Made by a program: the position numbers and the translations under genes. Source: Hydrogenophaga palleronii NBRC 102513 (GTDB lineage: Bacteria; Pseudomonadota; Gammaproteobacteria; Burkholderiales; Burkholderiaceae_C). Taken from it: a stretch of 58,848 bases of DNA. Every line of letters begins with the position of its first letter. The stretch's first letter is position 1. Below, piece after piece: positions 24,629 to 35,398 of this stretch. The notes under the pieces were generated by a model. It saw only the letters and a list, made by a program, of their open reading frames with translations, had not been told where the DNA came from and made no database searches. The DNA lies in assembly GCF_001571225.1 (NCBI RefSeq), contig NZ_BCTJ01000027.1, positions 1-58,848 on the forward strand, read 5' to 3'.

Positions 24629-25156
24629 TCAGCGCCAGCCCGACGCCTTCTTCAACACGAAGTTCATCACCGGTTCGGGCCGCGCCGTGCCCTGGGCCGA
24701 ACGCCGGATGCCACGCAGTTCCTGGCCACAGGCCGTGGGTGGCACGCTGCCTTCCCACACCGCGTCCATGGCCACGCCGTCGGCCGACTCGTCGAGGTTG
24801 AACTCGCCACCCTGCGTCACATCGCCCGAGACCTGGGCCTCCAGGTCGTTGCCGTCGCCGCTGCGTTTGAGCGTGCCACGCACGCTGCCCGGGTACTCGG
24901 GGTGGGGCTGGAACAGCACGGCACCGCGGGAGCTGGGCGCGGCTTCGCTGGACTGGCCGTCCTGCGTCCACAACACCAACTGCCACAGGCCGTAGAGCTG
25001 GCTGGGCACCATCTCGCCCGGGTTCTTGCAACTGGTGCCGGCCGCGGCGGGTGCGGGGTTGGCCGGTGCCTGCGCCTGCGCGGCAGCGGGCAGGTGGATG
25101 CAGCAGGCCAGCAGGGCGGCGGCCAGCAGAGGGCGGGGCGGGGCAAGACGGTTCAT
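24629..25156 (-). CDS. secreted hypothetical protein
   Basis: A 175-aa protein with a signal peptide (residues 1-28, cleaved near AQA), so periplasmic or exported. The mature part has two Cys, one near the start (GTSCKNPGEM) and one late (TACGQEL), and a middle part rich in charged beta-like segments (GTLKRSGDGNDLEAQVSGD). The family was not recognised. The start codon at 25154-25156 overlaps the stop of the helicase gene by 4 bases. The frame is also open across the helicase gene, but there it is only a shadow. Confidence 0.65.
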   Translation of the reverse strand: MNRLAPPRPLLAAALLACCIHLPAAAQAQAPANPAPAAAGTSCKNPGEMVPSQLYGLWQLVLWTQDGQSSEAAPSSRGAVLFQPHPEYPGSVRGTLKRSGDGNDLEAQVSGDVTQGGEFNLDESADGVAMDAVWEGSVPPTACGQELRGIRRSAQGTARPEPVMNFVLKKASGWR

Positions 25157-27231
25157 GGGCGTGGCTCGGTGGCCTTCTGGGCCGCCTGTTCGGTGGCGCG
25201 CTGGGCGAACTCGGCGCGCAGGGCGCGCAGTTTTTCGCGCGGGTCTTCTTTCACGGTGGCCTGGTCCAGCCCCATCTCCTTGATGAAGCGGCTGGCCTGG
25301 CCGGGAATGCTTTCGCGGCCCTTCTTGCGCCGCTTGAGCCAGCTCACCGCCAGCGTGCGCTGCGCGCGTGTGATGCCGACGTACATCAGGCGGCGCTCTT
25401 CCTGCAGGCGCTGCGCCATGTCGGCCGCCTGCGCGTCGCTCTGGCCCGGCTCCTCGTCCATCTTGAACGGCAGCAGGCCTTCGTTCACGCCGACCAGCAT
25501 CACGTGTGGCCACTCCAGGCCTTTGGAGGCGTGCAGGGTCGAGAGCGTGACCACGTTCTGGTCCTGCTCGCGCTCGCTCAGGGTGGAAATCAGGGCGATG
25601 GTCTGCACCACTTCCAGCAAGGTCTTGCGCTCGCTCTCCACCTGCACGCCGGCCTCGTCCTCGATCTTGCCGCCGCAGCGGCCTGCGACCCAGTCGCAGA
25701 AATCCATCACGTTGGTCCAGCGCGCGGCCGCCACTTTCTCGTTGTCCTCGCTGTCGTAGAGGTGCTTCTCGTAGTCGATGTCTTTCAGCCACTCGTTGAG
25801 GAAGGCGCGTGCCGCCTCGTGGCCCGCCGTGCTCTTCGCGCGGTACTCCAGGTCGTTCACCGCGCGGCCGAACTCGTGCAGCGTGGCGACGGCACGCGCC
25901 GGCAGGGCGCTGCCCAGCGAGTTGGCGAACAGGGCTTCGAACAGGCTCAGCTTGTACTGCGTGGCGAAGGCGCCCAGGGCCTGCAGCGTGGTGTGGCCGA
26001 TGCCGCGCTTGGGCGTGGTGGCCGAGCGCAGGAACGCCGGGTCGTCGTCGTTGTTCACCAGCAGCCGCATCCAGGCGCAGAGGTCGCGGATCTCGGCCTT
26101 GTCGAAGAAACTCTGGCCACCCGAAACCTTGTAGGGCACCTGCGCGCGGCGCAATGCCTGCTCGAACGGACGCGCCATGTGGTTGGCGCGATAGAGGATG
26201 GCGAAGTCGCGCCACTCCTTGTGCGGCGAGTTCGCGCGCAGGCTCTGGATGCGCGCCACCGCGCGCTCGGCCTCGTGGTCCTCGTTGTCGGCATCAACCA
26301 CCCGCACCGGTTCGCCTTCGCCCAGGTCGCTCCACAGCGTCTTGGGGAACAGCTTGGGGTTGGGGCCGATCACGTTGTTGGCCGCGCGCAGGATGGCGCT
26401 GGTGGAGCGGTAGTTCTGCTCCAGCTTGATGATCTTGAGCTCGGGGTAGTCGTGCGGCAGCTTCTTCAGGTTGTCCAGCGTGGCGCCGCGCCAGCCGTAG
26501 ATGGACTGGTCGTCGTCGCCCACGGCGGTGAAGCGCGCGCGCTCGCCCACCAGCAGCTTGAGCAGCTCGTACTGCGTGGCGTTGGTGTCCTGGTATTCGT
26601 CCACCAGCACATGGCCCATCTTCTGCTGCCAGCGCAGGCGCACGTCCTCGTGCTCGTTGAGCAGCTTCAGCGGCAGGCTGATGAGGTCGTCGAAGTCCAC
26701 GCTCTGGTAGGCGGTGAGGCGTTCTTCGTAGCGGGCCATGATGGTCGCCGTCACGCGTTCGTCTTCGTCCTTGGCCTGCGCCAGCGCCTGTGCCGAATTG
26801 AGGCCCGCGCTCTTCAGGGCGCTGATGTCCCACTGCCAGCCGCGCGCGGTGTTGGTGTCGTTGGTGCCGCCGCAGTCTTTCAGCAGGCTGGTGATGTCGT
26901 CGGTGTCGAGGATGGAGAACTGCTTCTTCAGCCCCAGCACCGAGCCGTCTTCGCGCAGCAGGCGCACGCCGAGCGCGTGGAAGGTGCAGATCAGCACCTT
27001 CTTGGCCTCGCGCCCCACCAGATGGGCGGCACGCTCGCGCATTTCGGCGGCGGCCTTGTTGGTGAAGGTGATGGCGGCAATGCGGTCGGCCGCCAGGCCC
27101 GCCTGGATCAGCCGGCCGATCTTGTGCGTGATCACGCGCGTCTTGCCCGAGCCCGCACCGGCCAGCACCAGGCAGGGGCCACCCAGGTGGTTCACGGCTT
27201 CGAGTTGGGCTTGGTTCAGGCCGTGGGACAT
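25153..27231 (-). CDS. rep: UvrD/Rep-family ATP-dependent DNA helicase (Rep-like)
   Basis: A 692-aa superfamily I 3'-5' helicase. Motif I is GAGSGKTR, motif Ia ITFTNKAA, motif II DEYQDTN, motif III GDDDQSIYGWRGA, motif IV QNYRS, motif V TLHASKGLEW and motif VI YVGITRAQ. The length and the absence of a long basic C-terminal extension favour Rep over UvrD. It would help replication forks pass protein roadblocks. It lies upstream of a secreted hypothetical gene and is divergent from the AEC transporter. Confidence 0.88.
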   Translation of the reverse strand: MSHGLNQAQLEAVNHLGGPCLVLAGAGSGKTRVITHKIGRLIQAGLAADRIAAITFTNKAAAEMRERAAHLVGREAKKVLICTFHALGVRLLREDGSVLGLKKQFSILDTDDITSLLKDCGGTNDTNTARGWQWDISALKSAGLNSAQALAQAKDEDERVTATIMARYEERLTAYQSVDFDDLISLPLKLLNEHEDVRLRWQQKMGHVLVDEYQDTNATQYELLKLLVGERARFTAVGDDDQSIYGWRGATLDNLKKLPHDYPELKIIKLEQNYRSTSAILRAANNVIGPNPKLFPKTLWSDLGEGEPVRVVDADNEDHEAERAVARIQSLRANSPHKEWRDFAILYRANHMARPFEQALRRAQVPYKVSGGQSFFDKAEIRDLCAWMRLLVNNDDDPAFLRSATTPKRGIGHTTLQALGAFATQYKLSLFEALFANSLGSALPARAVATLHEFGRAVNDLEYRAKSTAGHEAARAFLNEWLKDIDYEKHLYDSEDNEKVAAARWTNVMDFCDWVAGRCGGKIEDEAGVQVESERKTLLEVVQTIALISTLSEREQDQNVVTLSTLHASKGLEWPHVMLVGVNEGLLPFKMDEEPGQSDAQAADMAQRLQEERRLMYVGITRAQRTLAVSWLKRRKKGRESIPGQASRFIKEMGLDQATVKEDPREKLRALRAEFAQRATEQAAQKATEPRP

Positions 27232-27331
27232 GAGGGGCGGAAGGCGTCGGGAAAGGCGGGAGACAGGAGCGCTGGATCATACCGGGCAGGGTGTCGTGGC
27301 CCGCCCACGCCCGCCTGAGACAATCGCCCCC

Positions 27332-28294
27332 GTGCTGCACATCCTGCTCGTCACCTTCCCGTTCTTTGCGCTCGTGCTGGCCGGCTATGTGGCGGCGCGC
27401 CGGCGCTTGTTGCCGCTGGAGGCGATACCCGGACTCAACGGTTTCGTGCTGTTCTTTGCGCTGCCCTGCATGCTGTTCCGCTTCGGCTCGACGACGCCGA
27501 TTGCGCAACTGCTCGACGGCTGGGTGGCCGGCCTGTACCTGCTGTGCGGGCTGATCGTGGTCGCCGGCACCATCGCGTTCACGCTGAACGCGCGCCTGCG
27601 CTGGGGCGATGCCGCCATGGGTGCGCTGGTGGCGGCCTTCCCCAACTCCGGCTTCATGGGCGTGCCGCTGATCGTGGCCCTGCTGGGGGCTTCGACCGCC
27701 GGCACCGTGATCCTCACCATGGTGGTCGACATGGTGGTCACCAGCTCGTTGTGCATCGCGCTCTCGCGGCTGGACCAGACCCAGGGCAACGGCCGTTCGG
27801 CGGTGCTGGACGCGGCGCGCAACGCGCTCAAGGGCGTGGCCGCCAACCCCATGCCCTGGGCCATCCTGCTCGGCGGCCTGGCCTCGGCCACCGCCTTCCA
27901 GCTGCCGGCACCGGTGCAGACCACCGTGTGGCTGCTGGCCGACTCGGCCTCGCCGGTGGCGCTGTTCACCATCGGCGCGGTGCTGGCGCGCGCGCAGATG
28001 ACGGCCAACCACCCGATGCCGCTGGCCGACTACCTGCCGGTGGCGCTGGTGAAGCTGTTCGTGCACCCGCTGCTGGTGCTGGCGGTCGGCTGGCTGGCGA
28101 TGCAGGCCGGCGCGCCGCTGCCCTGGAGCACGCTCACGGTGATGGTGCTGGTGGCGGCGCTGCCGAGCGCGAGCAACGTCTCGCTGCTGGCCGAACGTTT
28201 CGGCGCCGACAACGGGCGCATCGCCCGCATCATCCTGGTGACCACGGCGGCAGCCTTCCTGAGTTTTTCGGCCGCTGTCACGCTGCTGACCTGA
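27332..28294 (+). CDS. AEC-family transporter
   Basis: A 320-aa inner-membrane protein with about ten hydrophobic helices, of the auxin efflux carrier (AEC) family; bacterial members move malate, malonate or other organic acids. The two inverted halves are separated near residue 155. Conserved points are FVLFFALPCMLFRF, AFPNSGFMGVPL and ALPSASNVSLLAERFG. I start at the GTG at 27332, where the first helix begins; the in-frame region upstream is antisense of the helicase gene. It is the only gene in its transcription unit before katG. Confidence 0.8.
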   Translation: MLHILLVTFPFFALVLAGYVAARRRLLPLEAIPGLNGFVLFFALPCMLFRFGSTTPIAQLLDGWVAGLYLLCGLIVVAGTIAFTLNARLRWGDAAMGALVAAFPNSGFMGVPLIVALLGASTAGTVILTMVVDMVVTSSLCIALSRLDQTQGNGRSAVLDAARNALKGVAANPMPWAILLGGLASATAFQLPAPVQTTVWLLADSASPVALFTIGAVLARAQMTANHPMPLADYLPVALVKLFVHPLLVLAVGWLAMQAGAPLPWSTLTVMVLVAALPSASNVSLLAERFGADNGRIARIILVTTAAAFLSFSAAVTLLT

Positions 28295-28340
28295 GGCTCT
28301 GCTCCGATCAGGGCAGCCGCGGCCCGCCCGCGGTGGATCA

Positions 28341-28366
28341 ATAGGGATTGCCTATATTGCCCATCC
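28341..28366. promoter_or_regulatory. OxyR-like binding site upstream of katG
   Basis: ATAG (28341-28344), 7 bases, CTAT (28352-28355), 7 bases, ATCC (28363-28366). This fits the OxyR pattern of ATAG/CTAT tetranucleotides on helical spacing, with the first half perfect. It ends 11 bases before the -35 box, a normal activator position. Confidence 0.6.
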
Positions 28367-28377
28367 GGCCAATTGCT

Positions 28378-30633
<2,256 letters not shown>

Positions 30634-30660
30634 CCGAACGCCGCCACCGCAGGCGGCAAC

Positions 30661-30695
30661 AAAAGCCCCGGGGTTCACCACCCCGGGGCTTTTTC
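30661..30695. terminator. bidirectional-type terminator after katG
   Basis: AAAAGCCCCGGGG, a 7-nt loop and CCCCGGGGCTTTTT form a perfect stem with A and T runs on both sides, so it can terminate katG and the convergent MBL-hydrolase gene. Confidence 0.88.
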
Positions 30696-30712
30696 ATTTC
30701 TCGCTGTTCACG

Positions 30713-31696
30713 TCACTTCTTCTGCAAGGTCTCCTGCTCCAGCAGCAGGTAGGTGTTGTACGCATTCATGCGGTTGGCCGGGCCGAACATCGGCATGGCC
30801 TCGAAGGCCGACCAGTCGGCCTGCTCGTAGGCTTCGTCGAAGGGCACGAAGTTCTCCACCGCCTCGCCCATGGTCTGCCGCAGGTGCTTGAGGTAGTCGC
30901 GCGTGGTGCCGATGTCCTTCTTCGGCTCCGTGGACACCGCGCCATGCCCGGGCACCACGGCCTTGGCGTCGAAGGCCAGCAGGCGTTCCAGCGACAGGAT
31001 CCACTGCTTGCTGTTGGCCTGCCCCACGAAGGGCAGGCGGCCGTTGAAGAACAGGTCGCCCGCGAACAGCAGCTTCTCCGACGGCACGTACACCGTGAGG
31101 TCTTCGGGGGTGTGCGAAGGCCCGACTGGCGTGAGCTCGAACACCACGCCGCCGACCTTGAGTGCCGTCGGGCCGTCGATCCAGACGTCGGCCGGCACGA
31201 TGCGCGTGTTGCCGTCGATCCAGGGCGCGAGGTCGGTGCGCGAGGCTTCCAGGCGCAGCCGCGCGGTGTCCGACTGGATGTACTCGCGCGATGCCGAGTG
31301 CGCCACGATCTTCGCGCCCAGCTGCTGGAAGTGCTGCAGGCCGTAGATGTGGTCGGCGTGGTAGTGGGTGACGATGACGTGCGTGATCGGCTTGTCCGTC
31401 AGCCGGCGGATCGCCTGCACCAGGCGCTCGGCCAGGCGCGGCGAACCCAGCGCATCGACCACCACCACGCCTTCGGGCGTGATCACGAAACCGGCGTTGC
31501 TGATGAAGTTCTGGTTCTTCGGCGAGCCCAGCTGGGTCAGGCCTTCGACATAGTGGCTGTGCGGCCCGACCGCGGCCACCGCCATGGCGGGGCCGGCATC
31601 GGCAGGGGCCTGGGCCAGAACCGGGGCCTGGATGGCCAGGGCCGCCAGGGCGAGCAGGGGCGCCCTCAGGCGCCGGGGCAAGGAAAAACGTGGCAC
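30713..31696 (-). CDS. exported MBL-fold metallohydrolase (SoxH-like)
   Basis: A 327-aa metallo-beta-lactamase-fold hydrolase with a signal peptide (residues 1-29, cleaved near LAQA), so periplasmic. Zinc ligands are in THYHADHIYG, the later GPSHTPEDL, the bridging Asp in LLFAGDLFFN and the final His in VVPGHGAVS. The nearest named group is SoxH or quinoprotein-relay hydrolases, but no sox or PQQ genes are nearby. Translation starts at a GTG (31694-31696). It is divergent from the GAF-domain gene. Confidence 0.85.
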   Translation of the reverse strand: MPRFSLPRRLRAPLLALAALAIQAPVLAQAPADAGPAMAVAAVGPHSHYVEGLTQLGSPKNQNFISNAGFVITPEGVVVVDALGSPRLAERLVQAIRRLTDKPITHVIVTHYHADHIYGLQHFQQLGAKIVAHSASREYIQSDTARLRLEASRTDLAPWIDGNTRIVPADVWIDGPTALKVGGVVFELTPVGPSHTPEDLTVYVPSEKLLFAGDLFFNGRLPFVGQANSKQWILSLERLLAFDAKAVVPGHGAVSTEPKKDIGTTRDYLKHLRQTMGEAVENFVPFDEAYEQADWSAFEAMPMFGPANRMNAYNTYLLLEQETLQKK

Positions 31697-31721
31697 AGCT
31701 TGTCTCCGTTGGTGATCTACC

Positions 31722-31744
31722 CTTATATCGTAGTTTGCTTATAT
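31722..31744. promoter_or_regulatory. CTTATAT direct repeat in the divergent MBL/GAF promoter region
   Basis: CTTATAT at 31722-31728 and 31738-31744, 16 bases start to start, is the most AT-rich part of the gap between the two divergent genes. It may be an operator or overlapping -10 boxes. Confidence 0.35.
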
Positions 31745-31819
31745 TTGGCCGGGCCTCACGTTTTGCCGTGGGCTGCCGATGACCTGACAAGTCCTTTTTG
31801 TCCGCCAGACGGAGCACCC

Positions 31820-32323
31820 ATGATCACGGCCCCCTTGCCCCACAACGAAGCCAAACGCCTGCGGGCCCTGCGAGACCTGCTGATCCTCGACACCCCGCCC
31901 GAGGAGCGTTTCGACCGCATCTCCAGCTTTGCGGCCAAGGAGTTCGACGTGCCGATTGCGCTGGTCTCCCTGGTCGACCAGGACCGCCAGTGGTTCAAGT
32001 CCTCGTTCGGTGTCGAGGGCATGCACGAGACGCCGCGCGACATCTCGTTCTGCGGCCACGCCGTTGCCATGGCCAAGACCCTGGTGGTGCCCGATGCACT
32101 GAAAGACCCACGGTTTGCCGACAACCCGATGGTGATCGGCAAGCCCTACATCCGCTTCTATGCCGGCGCCCTGCTGCGCCTGCCTTATGGCCAGGTGGTC
32201 GGCACGCTGTGCATCATGGACCGCCGCCCGCGCACCTTCGACAAGCTCGACGAGGTCATCCTGGGTGGCCTGCGCGACCTGGTGGTGGAAGAGCTGTTCC
32301 GCCGCGAGGAGGCGGTGTCGTGA
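31820..32323 (+). CDS. GAF-domain protein
   Basis: A 167-aa stand-alone GAF domain, a cytoplasmic small-molecule or redox sensor module. Family marks are LLILDTPPEERFDRIS, LVSLVDQDRQWFKS, RDISFCGHAV and VGTLCIMDRRPR. This type is commonly the N-terminal sensor of diguanylate cyclases and kinases, but no output domain is attached. GGAG lies about 6 bases before the ATG at 31820. Its stop overlaps the GTG of the next gene, a degenerate receiver, so the two are likely translated together. Confidence 0.85.
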   Translation: MITAPLPHNEAKRLRALRDLLILDTPPEERFDRISSFAAKEFDVPIALVSLVDQDRQWFKSSFGVEGMHETPRDISFCGHAVAMAKTLVVPDALKDPRFADNPMVIGKPYIRFYAGALLRLPYGQVVGTLCIMDRRPRTFDKLDEVILGGLRDLVVEELFRREEAVS

Positions 32324-32724
32324 GCGCCGCGTCACGCCCGGGCGTGCTGCTCATCGAGCCCGATGGCCTGGTGCGCAGCACCGTGGCCTCGGTCTGCCGC
32401 GAACTGCAGCTGGTGCGCCTGCAACAGGCGACCAGCACCGCGCAGGGAGAAAAGTGGCTGCAAAGCGCGGCCGAAGACGGCCTGGTGATCTCGGTCGCCG
32501 AAGGCGAAGCGGCGCTGGCGCTGATCACCCGGCTGCGCGCCGGTAATCTGCGCTGCAGCGCCGACATCCCGGTGGTGGTGATGGCCCCGACCGCCGACGC
32601 CGAGCTGGTGGTGCGCCTGAAAGAACTCGAAGTGCGCCGCGTGCTGCTGCAGCCGTTCCGCCTGCGCGACGTGGTGCACACGCTGGAACAGCTCTGGCCG
32701 CTGCCGGAAGCGCTGGCGGCGTAG
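32320..32724 (+). CDS. degenerate receiver-domain (pseudo-receiver) protein
   Basis: A 134-aa CheY-like protein. The beginning (GVLLIEPDGLVRSTVASVC) and the end (VLLQPFRLRDVVHTLEQL) follow the receiver fold. The position of the phospho-accepting Asp reads LVISVAEG, without Asp, and the usual Lys of the KPF motif is Gln (LLQPF). It therefore probably cannot be phosphorylated in the normal way and may work by binding a partner. The GTG start overlaps the GAF gene stop, pointing to a functional pair. Confidence 0.7.
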   Translation: MSAASRPGVLLIEPDGLVRSTVASVCRELQLVRLQQATSTAQGEKWLQSAAEDGLVISVAEGEAALALITRLRAGNLRCSADIPVVVMAPTADAELVVRLKELEVRRVLLQPFRLRDVVHTLEQLWPLPEALAA

Positions 32725-32751
32725 GCGCGAAAGGCCTGGATCCAGCAGCAC

Positions 32752-32820
32752 CGCGGAACCGGCTTCGCCGGGCCGCAGGTGTTGCCCCTTGGGGGTGACG
32801 CCGCAGGCGGCGCGGGGGGA
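32752..32820. repeat. REP-like intergenic repeat, copy 1
   Basis: A two-hairpin unit (GGCTTCGCCGGGCC, then GCCCCTTGGGGG, then GCCGCAGGCGGCGCGGGGGA) fills the gap before the priA stop. Copy 2, similar in order and sequence, is at 41522-41589. Such units are typical of Comamonadaceae intergenic regions. Confidence 0.65.
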
Positions 32821-34953
32821 TCAGATGACCAGCGGGTCCACGTCCACCGCAAAGCGCACCAGGCCACGCGCCTCGGGCAGGCTGCGGCTGGCCAGCAGCA
32901 CCGGCTGCCAGGCGCTGAGGAAACGCTGCAGCGCCGTGCGGGAAGCCGCCTCCACCAGCATCTGCGCGCGCTCCACATTGGCCACGCGCTGGATGGTCAG
33001 CGGCACGGCCGGGTACAGCGTCACGTCTTCGCGGTGCGGCAGGCCGTCGGCCGCTTGTGCGGCGGCGTTCAGGTAGGCCTGTGCCGCCTGCTGGGTGCGC
33101 GCGTCGGCGCGCAGCAGCGCCTGGTGGCCGAACGGCGGCATGCCGGCGCTTTCGCGTTCGCTCAACTGGTCGGCGGCAAAGGCCGGGAAGTCGTGCTGGC
33201 GCAAGGCGGCGAACAGCGGGTGCAGCGGGGTCCAGGTCTGCACCCAGAGTTCGCTCGCCGCACCCTGTTGGTCCATGAAGGCCGCGTCGCGCCCTGCGCG
33301 CCCGCCGACCTGCATCAACAAGGCAAACAGGCGTTCGGGCGCGCGGTAGTCGCTGGCGAACAGGCCCGAGTCGGCGTTGATGCCGGCCACCAGCGTGATG
33401 CGGCGGAAGTCGTGGCCCTTGGCGATCATCTGTGTGCCGACCAGCACGTCGACCTCGCCGCTGTGCACGGTGGCGAGCTGGATCTCCAGGCTGCCCTTGA
33501 GGCGTGTCGAGTCGGCGTCCATGCGCGCCACGCGCGCCGGCCCGCCGTCCGGGCGTTTCACCTCGGCCAGCAGCGCGGCCAGTTGTTCTTCCACCTGTTC
33601 GGTGCCGCGGCCGACCGGCGCGATGTCGAGGTTGCCGCAGTCCGGGCAGGAGCGTGGCACGCGCTCGGTGAAGCCGCAGTGGTGGCAACGCAGCGTGCGG
33701 TCCATCTTGTGGAAGACGCGGAACGCGCTGCAGTGCGGGCAGGCGCTTTTCCAGCCGCAGTCGTGGCAGGCCAGCACCGGGGCGTATCCGCGCCGGTTGA
33801 GCAGCACCAGGCACTGCTCGCCGCGCGCGATGCGCTCGGCCATGGCGTCCAGCAAGGGCGGTGCGAACAGCGCGCCCTTGGGCTGGTGGTTCATGTCGAC
33901 CAGGCGCAGGCGCGGCAGCGCACCACCGCCAATGCGCGCCGGCATGGCCAGGCGCAGGTAGCGCCCCTGTTCGGCCGCGTGCCAGCTCTCCAGCGAGGGC
34001 GTGGCCGAGCCCAGCACCACCTGGCAGCGTGAGGCGCCCTCGGCCAGCAGCGCTTCGCTTTCCACCTTGGCGCGGTAGACCGCCAGATCGCGCGCCGAAT
34101 AGCGAGCGCCTTCCTGGCTCTTGTAGCTCGGGTCGTGTTCCTCGTCGACCACGATCAGGCGCAGCCCGGGCAGGCTGGCCAGCACCGCCATGCGGGTGCC
34201 GAGCACGATGCGCGCCTGGCCGGCGTGCGCCGCCAGCCAGCTGGCCAGGCGCTGCGCCGGTGTCATGCCGCTGTGCAGGCAGACCACCGCACCGGCGCCG
34301 CACAGCGGTTCGAAGCGTTCGCGGAAGCGCGCCTCCAGTTGGGGCGTGAGGTTGATCTCGGGCACCATCACCAGCACCTGGGCATCGGCGTGTTCGGCCA
34401 GCGCGCGCCGCGCCGCACGCAGGTAAACCTCGGTCTTGCCGCTGCCGGTGGCACCGTACAGCAACACCGGCGCCTGGGCGCCGGCCAGGGCCTGCAGGGC
34501 TGCGGCCTGTTCCTCGCTCAGCGCGGGGCCTTCGTCTTCGGCGGGCGCATCCGGCGTGGCCGCGGCGGCGACCGGGTTTTTGGCGTGGCGCTTGAGCCGG
34601 CGCGCCAGCTGCACGTTGCTCAGGTCGCGCAACTGTGGCGGCAAGGCGGCCAGCGCCACCTCGCCCAGGCTGCGCTGGTAGTACTGGGCGGTGAACTTCA
34701 CCAGCTGGCGCCAGCGCACATTGAGCGGCGGCAGGCCTTCGAGCACGCCGGCCACGGCCTTGGTCTGGGCTTCGGTCAGGCCGTCGGGCGGGCTGTCGAA
34801 CGATTCCCAGACCACGCCCAGCACCTCGCGCGCACCCAGCGGCACCCGCACCAGCGTGCCGGGCGCGAGCGACAACTCACTTCGGTAAGTGAGCAGGGCA
34901 CCCACCCCGCTGTGTGCGGGAGTGGCCACGACCACGCTGGGCCAGAAAGTCAT
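32821..34953 (-). CDS. priA: primosomal protein N' (replication restart helicase PriA)
   Basis: A 710-aa superfamily II helicase that reloads the replisome at stalled forks. The N-terminal DNA-binding region is followed by Walker A (GATGSGKTE) and the DEEH box (VVDEEHDPSYKSQ). The zinc-binding insert has four CxxC pairs (CHDCGWKSACPHC, CHHCGF, CPDCG). The C-terminal helicase motifs include GTQMIAKGHDF and QVGGRAGR. The ATG is at 34951-34953. The 445-bp region upstream separates it from hemE and holds a DnaA box and hairpins. Confidence 0.95.
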   Translation of the reverse strand: MTFWPSVVVATPAHSGVGALLTYRSELSLAPGTLVRVPLGAREVLGVVWESFDSPPDGLTEAQTKAVAGVLEGLPPLNVRWRQLVKFTAQYYQRSLGEVALAALPPQLRDLSNVQLARRLKRHAKNPVAAAATPDAPAEDEGPALSEEQAAALQALAGAQAPVLLYGATGSGKTEVYLRAARRALAEHADAQVLVMVPEINLTPQLEARFRERFEPLCGAGAVVCLHSGMTPAQRLASWLAAHAGQARIVLGTRMAVLASLPGLRLIVVDEEHDPSYKSQEGARYSARDLAVYRAKVESEALLAEGASRCQVVLGSATPSLESWHAAEQGRYLRLAMPARIGGGALPRLRLVDMNHQPKGALFAPPLLDAMAERIARGEQCLVLLNRRGYAPVLACHDCGWKSACPHCSAFRVFHKMDRTLRCHHCGFTERVPRSCPDCGNLDIAPVGRGTEQVEEQLAALLAEVKRPDGGPARVARMDADSTRLKGSLEIQLATVHSGEVDVLVGTQMIAKGHDFRRITLVAGINADSGLFASDYRAPERLFALLMQVGGRAGRDAAFMDQQGAASELWVQTWTPLHPLFAALRQHDFPAFAADQLSERESAGMPPFGHQALLRADARTQQAAQAYLNAAAQAADGLPHREDVTLYPAVPLTIQRVANVERAQMLVEAASRTALQRFLSAWQPVLLASRSLPEARGLVRFAVDVDPLVI

Positions 34954-35038
34954 GCTTAGCGTCGCTTCCTCGGTTCAACTGGCGGAATGTGCGCTAAGTC
35001 GTTGATTTGACAGCGCATCGGAACATATCCAGACTTTC

Positions 35039-35047
35039 TGTGGATAA
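35039..35047. promoter_or_regulatory. DnaA box
   Basis: TGTGGATAA is a perfect match to the DnaA consensus (TTATCCACA on the other strand), followed by CTTTGTTGATAG, which is AT-rich. It is a single box, so it is more likely regulatory than an origin. Confidence 0.5.
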
Positions 35048-35078
35048 CTTTGTTGATAGATTGCGTTCGGGGCTCCGG

Positions 35079-35105
35079 AAGCCTTGCGAATCAAGGCTTT
35101 TCTTA
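35079..35105 (+). terminator. terminator-like hairpin with no obvious upstream gene
   Basis: AAGCCTTG, loop CGAAT, CAAGGCTT and a T-rich tail (TTCTT). On the plus strand it would terminate a transcript starting just left of it, yet both flanking genes are on the minus strand. Confidence 0.5.
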
Positions 35106-35398
35106 AACTGCCCGGAAAAAAAGCAGAAAGCAAAATCTATATGAATCAACAACTTGGCTCGGTATTAAAGGGAAACCCCGGGGGTTCTAACCGGGGGCGG
35201 TGTTTGGCGCACCGCAGCACGAGTTTTGTGCATAAGTAAGGCCTGTCAAGTCGCTATTTCGGCATTATTTGTGTTAGTGCCGCATGCACCGCCCCTTTTT
35301 GACACGGTTGTGACGGCTTGGCGCAGGCCCCGGCGAGCCGACCGGCGGCCCCCGGAATGCGCCAGATCACGCCGGCCCGCTGCCAAAAAGACAGCGCC

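Larger units (their letters stand above)
34954..35398. other. 445-bp AT-richer intergenic region between hemE and priA
   Basis: No protein gene is visible. It holds a 6-bp inverted repeat TGCGCT/AGCGCA (34989-35016), a perfect DnaA box (35039-35047), a plus-strand terminator-like hairpin (35079-35099), poly-A stretches, and GC-rich stems around 35171-35200 (AACCCC/GGGGGTT). It must contain the priA promoter on the minus strand. A small RNA is possible but not shown. Confidence 0.5.

Noticed and set aside
25051..27318. 755-aa open frame on the plus strand
   Set aside because: It is antisense to the Rep-like helicase, which has all superfamily I motifs, and has no recognisable domain or ribosome site.
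30713..31696. Sulfur-oxidation (sox) locus
   Set aside because: The MBL protein resembles SoxH, but no soxXYZABCD genes accompany it.
35039..35047. Chromosomal origin of replication
   Set aside because: There is only one DnaA box and no dnaA, parAB or mnmG-type neighbours. hemE and priA alone do not mark an origin.
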